Shown: positions 57,082-64,000 of the stretch, one piece after another
How the letters are laid out: each line of letters opens with the position of its first letter
How positions within the stretch are numbered: position 1 is the first letter of the stretch
Origin: Pelagibacteraceae bacterium AG-414-E02
GTDB taxonomy: Bacteria; Pseudomonadota; Alphaproteobacteria; Pelagibacterales; Pelagibacteraceae
Assembly: GCA_003214615.1 (NCBI GenBank)
Contig: QCLK01000002.1
Span: 124,001-188,000 of the forward strand
Direction: 5' to 3'
Length of the DNA: 64,000 nt
Position numbers and translations under genes: made by a program
The notes under the pieces: model-generated
Told to the model about the DNA's origin: nothing
The model's input: the letters and a program-made list of their open reading frames with translations, nothing else
Databases searched by the model: none

Positions 57082-57762
57082 ATGGAGCAAGAAGTAGTAT
57101 CACAGGTTGTTGGATTAGGCGGATCAACAGATTTTTCTTTAATGCAGCTTTTCCTAAGAGCTGATTTTATTGTAAAAGCGGTTATTATTATTTTAATTTT
57201 AGCGTCAATTTATTCGTGGGCTTTAATTTTTGACAAATACAAACTTTTTAGAAAGATAGATAAAAGCACTTCTGTTTTTGAAGATAAATTTTGGAAATCT
57301 AAATCTGCCGTAAGTTTTTATAATACACTTTCAAATAAAGATAAAGATCCTCTAACAAATATATTTCAGTCAGCAATGGTTGAAGTAATAAAAACTAAAT
57401 CCAAATCCACAACCGAGCAAATTTCTAGAGTAAGTAGAGTTATCGAAATTTCAAGCGATAAAGAAATTAAATTAATTGAAAAACATTTTACATTTTTGGC
57501 AACTGTAGGTTCTACAGCACCATTTATTGGTTTATTCGGTACGGTTTGGGGAATAATGAATTCATTTCAATCAATTGCAATTTCTAGAAACACTAGTCTT
57601 GCAATAGTTGCGCCCGGAATAGCAGAAGCTCTTTTTGCAACAGCGTTAGGTTTGCTGGCCGCGATACCTGCTGTGGTTGCTTATAATAAATTTAATAGCG
57701 ATTCAAAAAAATATAGTGCAAGAATAGAAAATTTTTCTAAAAGATTTTTATCAATTATTTAA
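57082..57762 (+). CDS. tolQ: Tol-Pal system proton channel subunit TolQ
   Basis: A 226-residue ExbB/TolQ family protein with three membrane segments (about 29-49, then near 135-155 and 170-192). The characteristic late blocks are FLATVGSTAPFIGLFGTVWG with IMNSFQSIA, and VAPGIAEALFATALGLLAAI, which line the channel. It is the first gene of tolQ-tolR-tolA-tolB-pal; the combination shows it is TolQ rather than ExbB. It powers outer-membrane constriction during division. Confidence 0.95.
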   Translation: MEQEVVSQVVGLGGSTDFSLMQLFLRADFIVKAVIIILILASIYSWALIFDKYKLFRKIDKSTSVFEDKFWKSKSAVSFYNTLSNKDKDPLTNIFQSAMVEVIKTKSKSTTEQISRVSRVIEISSDKEIKLIEKHFTFLATVGSTAPFIGLFGTVWGIMNSFQSIAISRNTSLAIVAPGIAEALFATALGLLAAIPAVVAYNKFNSDSKKYSARIENFSKRFLSII

Positions 57763-57771
57763 AATAATTTT

Positions 57772-58185
57772 ATGGGTTTTCAATTTAATCGTTCATCCAA
57801 GGAACCAATGAGTGAGATTAATGTTACACCTTTCGTGGATGTGATGCTTGTTTTACTTATAATTTTTATGGTAACAGCTCCACTATTGACCGTAGGAGTT
57901 CAAGTTGATTTACCAGAATCAGCAGCTGATTCTCTACCTGATGATCAAGAACCCTTAACTTTATCAATTAATTCTAAAGGTGAAGTTTTTATTCAAGAAC
58001 ACCAAGTTGGCTTTGATAAAATAATACCTAAAATTTTAGCTATTTCAAACAACAGAACCGATACAAGAATTTATGTGAGAGGAGACAGAACCATTAATTA
58101 TGGAAGAGTACTTGAGGTTATGGGCATGCTGTCTGGGGCAGGGTTTTCAAAAGTGGCATTAATATCTGAACCTTATAAAAATTAG
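57772..58185 (+). CDS. tolR: Tol-Pal system proton channel subunit TolR
   Basis: A 137-residue ExbD/TolR family protein. One membrane helix follows the conserved MSEINVTPFVDVMLVLLIIF, in which the Asp is the proton-carrying residue, and the periplasmic part has VQVDLPESAADSLPDDQEPL, SINSKGEVFI and the dimerisation/peptidoglycan-binding end. It lies 9 bases after tolQ and one base before tolA. Confidence 0.95.
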   Translation: MGFQFNRSSKEPMSEINVTPFVDVMLVLLIIFMVTAPLLTVGVQVDLPESAADSLPDDQEPLTLSINSKGEVFIQEHQVGFDKIIPKILAISNNRTDTRIYVRGDRTINYGRVLEVMGMLSGAGFSKVALISEPYKN

Positions 58186-58186
58186 C

Positions 58187-58996
58187 ATGACTAAAAATGT
58201 TTTGTTATCTATAATCTTTCATTCCGTAATGATTGTTATAACAGCATTGAGCTTGCCATTTATGAAAAGAGTTCCAATTGATTTACCACCAATTTTATCT
58301 GTTGATTTAATTCAAATTACTGACAAAACTAGTATTCCCTATGCAGCTAAAGCAGCGGAAACCTTAAAAAAAATAAAAGAGGACGAAAAAAGACTGGTTT
58401 CGGAGCAAGCACCTCCGTCTGAGAAAAAAAAAGAAAAACCGGATAGGATTCCATTACCAGAAGATTTAGATAAAGAAAAAAAAAAATTAGTTAAAAAAAA
58501 ACAAAATCCTGAAGAAATTAAAGAACAAATTAGACAAGCTTCTGAATTTGAAAAAAAAGAGCTTTTCGACCCTAACCAAATAGCTGCACTTATTGATAAA
58601 TCAAAAGAAGAAAGTGCAGAAACACTAAAGAAAAATGAAAAGTTGACACAAAGTAGTGTAAAAACTTCCTTTGCTACCGGGTTAACGTTAAGTCAAGAGG
58701 ATGCTTTAAAGGCTCAAATTTTTGGCTGTTGGAGTTTGCCTCTAGGTTTACCTTACAAAGAGAATTTGTTGGTAAGAATAAAATTAAGACTAAAGCCTGA
58801 TGGTAATGTTTTAAGGTCTGAAATATTAGATCATGCACGCATGAATCAACCTGGCCAAGGTTTTTATAAAGTTTTGGCTGAGAGTGCTTTGAGAGCAATA
58901 AGAATTTGCCAACCACTTAGAGTTCCACCAACCGGATATGAAAAATGGAAAGATTTACAGTTGAATTTTGATGCCAACGAAATGCTAAAGGGGTAA
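58187..58996 (+). CDS. tolA: TolA, energy-transducing link of the Tol-Pal system
   Basis: A 269-residue protein with the TolA plan: a short N-terminal membrane helix (about 3-25), a long charged helical stretch rich in Lys/Glu/Pro (about 55-155), and a C-terminal TonB/TolA-like domain (about 165-269) with [20 protein letters not shown] and [14 protein letters not shown]. It connects TolQR at the inner membrane with TolB/Pal. The gene lies one base after tolR and one base before tolB. Confidence 0.9.
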   Translation: MTKNVLLSIIFHSVMIVITALSLPFMKRVPIDLPPILSVDLIQITDKTSIPYAAKAAETLKKIKEDEKRLVSEQAPPSEKKKEKPDRIPLPEDLDKEKKKLVKKKQNPEEIKEQIRQASEFEKKELFDPNQIAALIDKSKEESAETLKKNEKLTQSSVKTSFATGLTLSQEDALKAQIFGCWSLPLGLPYKENLLVRIKLRLKPDGNVLRSEILDHARMNQPGQGFYKVLAESALRAIRICQPLRVPPTGYEKWKDLQLNFDANEMLKG

Positions 58997-58997
58997 T

Positions 58998-60341
58998 ATG
59001 AAAAAATTATTTTTAACTATTTTTTGTTTATTTATTTTTAATGTTAAAGCAATTGCATTAGTTGAAATTGATATTACAAGGGGAAATCTTGATCCTTTGC
59101 CAATTGCAGTTTCTCCACTTTATGTAACACCTGGATCGTTAGACATAAAACAAGGCGATAAAATCATTAAAAATGTGGGAGAAGAAATTTCTAAAGTTAT
59201 CGAATTAAATTTTAAACGATCAGGACTTTTTAATCCTTTAAAAAAAGATTCTTTTGTTCAAAAACCGGATATAGCTCATGTGAAACCAAGATTTGAAGAT
59301 TGGAGACTAATAAAGGCACAAGCACTTATTACAGGCAAGGTTACAGTTTCAGAAGAAAGATTAAGAGCTGAATTTAGATTATGGGACACTGTTGCAGCAA
59401 AAGAAATGACTGCTTTAGCTTTTTCCACAACTCCTCAAAACTGGAGAAGAGTAGCACATATAATTTCTGATAAGATTTATGAAAGATTAACAGGAGAAGA
59501 AGGTTATTTTGATACTAGAATTATTTATGTTTCTGAAACTGGTGAAAAAACTCAAAGATTTAAAAAATTAGCTATAATGGATCAAGATGGAGCAAATGTT
59601 AAATATTTAACATTAGGAAACGAATTAGTTCTTACACCAAGATTTAGTCCAACAAATCAATTAGTAACTTATTTATCTTATTTTAGAAATTTACCAAGAG
59701 TATATTTACTTGATATTGAAACTGGAGTTCAGGAAGTTGTTGGTGATTTTCCTGGAATGACTTTTGCTCCAAGGTTTTCTCCTGATGGAAAAAAAATTAT
59801 TATGAGTTTTGCTAAAGATGGAAATTCAGATATTTATACAATGAATTTAGAAACAAGAGTTGTTGAAAAAATTACTGAACACACTTCTATAGATACTTCG
59901 CCTTCGTATTCACCAGATGGCAAATTTATTTGTTTTAATTCTGATAGAAGCGGGTTACAGCAGATTTATGTAATGAGAAGTGACGGTTCTAATGTGAAAA
60001 GAGTTACTTTTGGAAAAGGTTTGTATGGAACTCCTGTATGGTCACCTAGAGGGGATTTGATTGCATTTACAAAAGTCCATAAAGGTAGATTTTATATTGG
60101 TGTAATGAGACCTGATGGTAGTGGTGAAAGATTGTTAACAGAAAATTTTTATCAAGAAGCTCCTTCATGGTCACCCAATGGCAGAGTGTTAATTTTTTAT
60201 AGAGAAACCAAAACAGATGCTGAAGGAAAAGGTTTTTCAGCTAAGCTATGGTCAATAGATTTAACTGGTTATAATGAGCGTTTAATAGAGACCGAAACCG
60301 ATGGGTCTGACCCATCCTGGTCTTCTTTGTTGTCAAAGTAG
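58998..60341 (+). CDS. tolB: Tol-Pal system periplasmic protein TolB
   Basis: A 447-residue periplasmic protein. A signal peptide ends near residue 20 (IFNVKAIA). The N-terminal alpha/beta domain has [17 protein letters not shown]-like [16 protein letters not shown] and [17 protein letters not shown], and a six-bladed beta-propeller follows with repeated FSPDGKKI-type turns ([48 protein letters not shown]). It relays between TolA and Pal. Two bases after tolA. Confidence 0.97.
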   Translation: MKKLFLTIFCLFIFNVKAIALVEIDITRGNLDPLPIAVSPLYVTPGSLDIKQGDKIIKNVGEEISKVIELNFKRSGLFNPLKKDSFVQKPDIAHVKPRFEDWRLIKAQALITGKVTVSEERLRAEFRLWDTVAAKEMTALAFSTTPQNWRRVAHIISDKIYERLTGEEGYFDTRIIYVSETGEKTQRFKKLAIMDQDGANVKYLTLGNELVLTPRFSPTNQLVTYLSYFRNLPRVYLLDIETGVQEVVGDFPGMTFAPRFSPDGKKIIMSFAKDGNSDIYTMNLETRVVEKITEHTSIDTSPSYSPDGKFICFNSDRSGLQQIYVMRSDGSNVKRVTFGKGLYGTPVWSPRGDLIAFTKVHKGRFYIGVMRPDGSGERLLTENFYQEAPSWSPNGRVLIFYRETKTDAEGKGFSAKLWSIDLTGYNERLIETETDGSDPSWSSLLSK

Positions 60342-60356
60342 GCCTTAATTTAAGGC
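60342..60356 (+). other. Small hairpin between tolB and pal
   Basis: GCCTTA (60342-60347) pairs with TAAGGC (60351-60356) across three bases, directly after the tolB stop. No T-run follows, so it is not a good terminator; it might stabilise an mRNA 3' end or partially attenuate. Confidence 0.25.
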
Positions 60357-60450
60357 AAATTTAACTTGCAACTTGAACGTTATTTTGAAATATTAGTTGA
60401 GATTTTTATTAATTTTTGAAAAGATTAAAATAAATAGGGAGAATTATCGT

Positions 60451-60933
60451 ATGAAATACGCAGCACATATAAAAAGAATTTTATTAGTCATCTTTGCAAG
60501 TATGGCACTGACGGCTTGCGCTACGCAAAAAAAATCAACAGGAATGATGCAAGGTGATGTTTATACAGGAACAGATACAGTAGAATATTTAGCTACTGGA
60601 GTTAAAGACAGAGTTTTCTTTGCAACAAACAAATCAACATTAACAACTGCTTCAAGAGACACGCTGCGTAAACAAGCAGCTTGGATGAGAAAAAAAGGCA
60701 AAAGTCTTACATTTACAATTGAAGGTCATGCCGATGAAAGAGGCACAAGAGAATATAACTTAGCGTTAGGTGAAAGAAGAGCAAACGCTGTTAAAGACTA
60801 TTTAATGACTTATGGTATTTCTGGAAACAGATTATCAGTAATAAGTTACGGAAAAGAAAGACCAGTAAACTCTGGATCTAATCCATTAGCTTGGTCACAG
60901 AACAGAAGATCTGTAACGGTTAAAGCTAATTAA
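60451..60933 (+). CDS. pal: Peptidoglycan-associated lipoprotein Pal
   Basis: A 160-residue outer-membrane lipoprotein that binds peptidoglycan. The ATG at 60451 is preceded by AGGGAG at about 60436-60441 and gives a normal signal peptide ending in lipobox LTAC; an in-frame ATG at 60397 would put extra residues ahead of it. The OmpA-like domain has VFFATNKSTLTTASRDTL, IEGHADERGTREYNLALGER and RRANAVKDYL, with the Asp/Arg pair that contacts diaminopimelate. It completes tolQRAB-pal and is followed by a strong terminator. Confidence 0.97.
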   Translation: MKYAAHIKRILLVIFASMALTACATQKKSTGMMQGDVYTGTDTVEYLATGVKDRVFFATNKSTLTTASRDTLRKQAAWMRKKGKSLTFTIEGHADERGTREYNLALGERRANAVKDYLMTYGISGNRLSVISYGKERPVNSGSNPLAWSQNRRSVTVKAN

Positions 60934-60962
60934 CTTATACAACATAATATATAAAAAAAAAT

Positions 60963-60996
60963 GACCCCCAGAATCAGTTTTGGGGGTCTTTTTTTT
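60963..60996 (+). terminator. Strong intrinsic terminator after pal
   Basis: GACCCCCA at 60963-60970 pairs with TGGGGGTC at 60981-60988 across a 10-base loop, followed by eight T at 60989-60996. A run of A upstream would let it also work on the minus strand. It is the clearest rho-independent terminator in the window and probably sets Pal as the end of a highly expressed unit. Confidence 0.92.
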
Positions 60997-61028
60997 GCCA
61001 TTTTTTTCTATAAGTATCAAAAATCAAG

Positions 61029-61991
61029 ATGAACAAAACTTTAATTTCTTTAACAAAAATATTTTTGTTTTTAATCGTATTTATATCTTTTTCAAATAAA
61101 ATTTATGGAGAAGAGTCTGACTCAATTTTAGAGACAATTGAAGCTTTGCAACAAGATATAAAAACACTCGAAAAAGCAGTTTATGCTCGAGATTCGGAAG
61201 TTGGTAGTTCAAATATAGCTTTGAGCGGTGACAGCAATGATGTGTTAACTAAGCATTTATTAAAATTATCAGAACTCGAAGAACAATTTAGAATTTTAAC
61301 AAATAATTTTGAGGAAATTAATTTTAAATTGGACAAATTATCAAGCAGAATAACTAAAGCACAAACAGATAATCAAATGCGTTTTCAAGATTTAGAGAGA
61401 TCAGGCGTATCACAAGGTGAAGGTTCTGTTTCTAAAAAAAAGAAATTACCTGGTTCAGATGAACCTAAAGATCTTGGAGGAGTTTCAGATGCTGACGTTG
61501 CTTCTCTAGAGCAAGTTCAAAAAACACAATCGGTAGAATCTGTTGGGACTGTAGTCACTGAAAAAGCAGAAAGGGCTGAAAAAATTATTCCAGATGGTTC
61601 ACCCGAAGAACAATATGAGTTTGCAACAAGCTTTTTAAAAGTTGGTGATTATGAAACAGCAGAATTTGCTTTAAGACAATTTATTGATATTAATCCAAAA
61701 CATAAGCTTGCCGGTAACGCACAGTATTGGTACGGAGAAACTTTTAGAGTTAGACAACTTTATCAAGATGCAGCTACAGCATATTTAGATGGATATCAAA
61801 AATATCCTGAGAGTGGCAAAGCTCCTATTAACTTGTTAAAGTTAGGAGTTATGTTAGTTCAGATAGGTGAAAAAGAACAAGGATGTTCTATGATTACTGG
61901 TCTCAAAGTGCAGTATCCAGAAGCTAATCAATCCGTTATACAGAAAGCGGAATACGAAAAGAAAAAATTTAATTGTGAAAAGAAAAGTTAG
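61029..61991 (+). CDS. cpoB: CpoB/YbgF, Tol-Pal associated TPR protein
   Basis: A 320-residue periplasmic protein. The signal peptide ends near residue 28 (FSNKIYGEE), followed by a trimerising coiled coil (about 32-125) and, after a variable linker, a C-terminal TPR domain from about 193: SPEEQYEFATSFLKVGDYET, QFIDINPKHKLAGNAQYWYG and FRVRQLYQDAATAYLDGYQK. This is the YbgF/CpoB plan, linking peptidoglycan synthesis to Tol-Pal constriction. It overlaps tilS by 17 bases. Confidence 0.93.
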   Translation: MNKTLISLTKIFLFLIVFISFSNKIYGEESDSILETIEALQQDIKTLEKAVYARDSEVGSSNIALSGDSNDVLTKHLLKLSELEEQFRILTNNFEEINFKLDKLSSRITKAQTDNQMRFQDLERSGVSQGEGSVSKKKKLPGSDEPKDLGGVSDADVASLEQVQKTQSVESVGTVVTEKAERAEKIIPDGSPEEQYEFATSFLKVGDYETAEFALRQFIDINPKHKLAGNAQYWYGETFRVRQLYQDAATAYLDGYQKYPESGKAPINLLKLGVMLVQIGEKEQGCSMITGLKVQYPEANQSVIQKAEYEKKKFNCEKKS

Positions 61992-63018
61992 GAAAAAGAA
62001 ATTATTAATTGATAATTCAAAAGTCAGAGAATTTTACTCAAAATTTAAAGCAGTAATTTGCAAAAATATTAAAAATAAGGATTTTGCACTAGCAGTTTCG
62101 GGTGGGCCAGATAGTTTGTGTTTAGCTTATTTTGGTAAAATATATCAGTCAGAATTTAAAAATAAGGTTCATTATTTAATCGTTAATCATAACTTAAGAA
62201 AAGAATCATCAGCGGAGGCTTTAAAGGTTAAAAAAATTTTAAAAAAAAAATATATAAATAGCAAAATTATTGAATGGAAAGGAAATGTACCAAAAAGCAA
62301 TATTCAAAAAAATGCTAGAGATATGAGATATTCTCTGCTTTCTGATTTTTGTATAAAAAACAACATAAAATATTTAATTACAGCACATCATTTAGATGAT
62401 CAAATTGAGAATTTTTTTATAAGGTTATTAAGAGGAAGTGGATTAAAGGGATTATCTTCTATGTCAGAAATTGTCAATTATAACAAAAATTTAAAAATTG
62501 TTAGACCTCTTTTAAAATTAGAAAAAAAACAATTAAAATATGTAACGTTAAATTATTTTAAAAATTATATTAAGGATCCTTCAAATAATAATAAGAATTT
62601 TTTGCGTGTAAGAGTGCGAAAATATAGACGTGATATGGAAAGAGAAGGATTGGATACTAGAAAAATAATTAAAACAGTTAATAATCTTTTATCAGCTAGT
62701 AAAGCTATAAATTTTTATAAAAATAAGGCTATTAATAAATATGTATCATTTTTGTCAGGACAAAAATGTATTATAAACAAAAAGATATTTTCTGAAGAAG
62801 CAGATGAAATTATTTTTAAATCATTTTCTGATGTTTTGTCACTTGTTTCAGAAACATATTATCCGCCAAGATCTAAAAAAATTTTAAACTTGATTGGTCG
62901 CCTTAAAAAAGGCAAGTTCAATAAATCCACTTTAGGGGGATGTCTTGTGGAAAAAAATGATAACTTTATTTCAATTTCAAAAGAACAAAAGGTCAAAAAA
63001 ATGTCATTAAGGCTATAA
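61975..63018 (+). CDS. tilS: tRNA(Ile)-lysidine synthetase TilS
   Basis: A 347-residue N-type ATP pyrophosphatase that converts C34 of tRNA-Ile2 (CAU) to lysidine so that it decodes AUA. The PP-loop SGGPDS lies at 42-47, followed by VNHNLRKESSAEA, TAHHLDDQIENFFIRLLRGS and RPLLKLEKKQLK, all TilS blocks; the C-terminal extension is shorter than in E. coli. The GTG at 61975 is used because it gives a normal length and lies inside the cpoB end. A candidate substrate tRNA is encoded at 6756-6832. Confidence 0.94.
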   Translation: MKRKVRKKKLLIDNSKVREFYSKFKAVICKNIKNKDFALAVSGGPDSLCLAYFGKIYQSEFKNKVHYLIVNHNLRKESSAEALKVKKILKKKYINSKIIEWKGNVPKSNIQKNARDMRYSLLSDFCIKNNIKYLITAHHLDDQIENFFIRLLRGSGLKGLSSMSEIVNYNKNLKIVRPLLKLEKKQLKYVTLNYFKNYIKDPSNNNKNFLRVRVRKYRRDMEREGLDTRKIIKTVNNLLSASKAINFYKNKAINKYVSFLSGQKCIINKKIFSEEADEIIFKSFSDVLSLVSETYYPPRSKKILNLIGRLKKGKFNKSTLGGCLVEKNDNFISISKEQKVKKMSLRL

Positions 63019-63093
63019 AACCCAATATTTTCTTAGACAATGTGCTTAAATGCTACTTGTTTAGTTAAAAATAATGATTATCTTTATTATCAT

Positions 63094-64000
63094 ATGAATC
63101 TGAAGAATTTAATGATGTGGGGTGTCATAATCTTTTTAATAGTTGGTCTTTTTCAACTATTTCAAAACCCTGATCGTGTTGTTTCCGGAAACAAAATTGC
63201 ATTTTCAAACTTTTTAAAAAACGTTGAAGATGGAAGAGTGGTTCAAGTAGAAATTAAAGGAAATAATATTGATGGAGTTTTGTCTGATGGAACTGTTTTT
63301 AGCACTTATGCTCCCAATGATCCAAATCTTGTTGAAAAATTAACTTCAAAAGGAGTTAGCATAACCGCTTCTCCACAGGAAGATAAAATGCCATCCTTGC
63401 TTGGAGTTCTTCTGTCGTGGTTCCCAATGCTTTTGCTTATTGGTGTGTGGATATTTTTTATGAGACAAATGCAAGGAGGAAAAGGTGGAGCTATGGGTTT
63501 CGGTAAATCAAAAGCTAGACTTTTAACCGAAACAAAAGGAAGAAAAACTTTTAATGATGTTGCTGGAATTGATGAAGCTAAAGAAGAAGTAGAAGAAATA
63601 GTCGAATTTTTAAAGGACCCAAAAAAATATAGAAGATTAGGAGGAAAGATTCCAAAAGGCGCGCTTTTAATTGGACCTCCTGGTACAGGAAAAACTTTGC
63701 TTGCTAGAGCAATAGCAGGTGAAGCAGATGTACCTTTTTTTACAATTACAGGATCAGATTTTGTTGAGATGTTTGTAGGCGTTGGAGCTTCAAGAGTAAG
63801 AGATATGATGGAGCAAGGAAAAAAAAATGCCCCTTGCATTATTTTCATAGACGAAATCGATGCTGTAGGAAGAAGTAGAGGAGCTGGACTTGGCGGAGGA
63901 AATGATGAAAGAGAGCAAACATTAAACCAATTACTTGCCGAGATGGATGGTTTTGATACTCATGAAGGAGTAATAGTTATAGCAGCAACTAATAGACCTG
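63094..64000 (+). CDS. ftsH: ATP-dependent zinc metalloprotease FtsH (5' part)
   Basis: The first 302 residues of a membrane-bound AAA+ protease; the gene runs off the window. Two membrane helices (about 5-23 and 101-122) flank a periplasmic domain. The AAA module begins [19 protein letters not shown], has Walker A GPPGTGKT at 194-201, the pore loop [16 protein letters not shown], and Walker [11 protein letters not shown] at 251-260. The zinc site HExxH would lie downstream. FtsH degrades misassembled membrane proteins and LpxC. The ATG at 63094 follows tilS by 75 bases, in canonical tilS-ftsH order. Confidence 0.97.
   Translation, partial: MNLKNLMMWGVIIFLIVGLFQLFQNPDRVVSGNKIAFSNFLKNVEDGRVVQVEIKGNNIDGVLSDGTVFSTYAPNDPNLVEKLTSKGVSITASPQEDKMPSLLGVLLSWFPMLLLIGVWIFFMRQMQGGKGGAMGFGKSKARLLTETKGRKTFNDVAGIDEAKEEVEEIVEFLKDPKKYRRLGGKIPKGALLIGPPGTGKTLLARAIAGEADVPFFTITGSDFVEMFVGVGASRVRDMMEQGKKNAPCIIFIDEIDAVGRSRGAGLGGGNDEREQTLNQLLAEMDGFDTHEGVIVIAATNRP

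Noticed and set aside
63306-63848. 180-residue minus-strand open frame
   Set aside because: It is antisense to the well-conserved ftsH coding sequence and is a codon-bias shadow.

Overview
The window is strongly AT-rich, densely packed and full of short start/stop overlaps. Gene content and order are alphaproteobacterial: the rpoD end, mlaA-mlaC, the dcw division/murein cluster, yebC-ruvC-tolQRAB-pal-cpoB-tilS-ftsH, a TrcR (DUF1013) regulator, and a lone thiE. Together with the very small intergenic gaps and lysine/asparagine/isoleucine-rich proteins, this points to a streamlined marine SAR11 (Pelagibacterales) chromosome. I infer the lineage from these traits; no search was run.

Layout. 1-122 is the end of rpoD. 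137-8726 is an accessory surface-glycan island: glycosyltransferases, a MaoC-SDR fusion, and a tight minus-strand operon of acyl carrier protein, FkbH-like HAD enzyme, NodB-like deacetylase and GNAT acyltransferase. A CAU-anticodon tRNA carrying tRNA-Ile2 (lysidine) identity pairs sits inside it. 8744-10176 is mlaC/mlaA, followed by an AmpD-like amidase and RNase P RNA with a good promoter. 11561-33674 is one long plus-strand dcw run: mraZ, ftsZ, rsmH, an ftsL-like gene, ftsI, a murE-murF fusion, mraY, murD, ftsW, murG, murC, murB, ddl, ftsQ, ftsA, lpxC, bamD, ligA. Here ftsZ lies next to mraZ rather than after ftsA. 33667-40484 holds pepP, uvrD, an AsmA-like protein and fumC. 40518-44650 is a second accessory patch with two methyltransferases and another ACP/GNAT pair, ending beside the initiator tRNA and an rpsU gene that appears to start with AUU.

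45059-53586 is a minus-strand housekeeping run (tkt, gap, pgk, fba, thiE, efp, suhB, rpmE, trcR, purE). 53647-57019 carries a coiled-coil gene, zapA, formyl-THF cyclo-ligase, ymdB-like, yebC and a phage-type RuvC-like nuclease. 57082-64000 is tolQRAB, pal, a terminator, cpoB, tilS and the 5' part of ftsH.

How the genes work together. The dcw, Tol-Pal, AmpD, Mla, LpxC and BamD genes build, divide and maintain a Gram-negative envelope. The two accessory patches probably decorate surface glycans. Their most interesting content is a repeated ACP plus GNAT pair, once joined to an FkbH loader and a deacetylase: a plausible compact system for moving ACP-bound acyl groups onto de-N-acetylated sugars. 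Other points worth checking are a strong leader ORF overlapping mraZ out of frame at an A7 run, a MraZ box over the dcw -10 element, the AUU start of rpsU, and a RuvC replacement without ruvAB.
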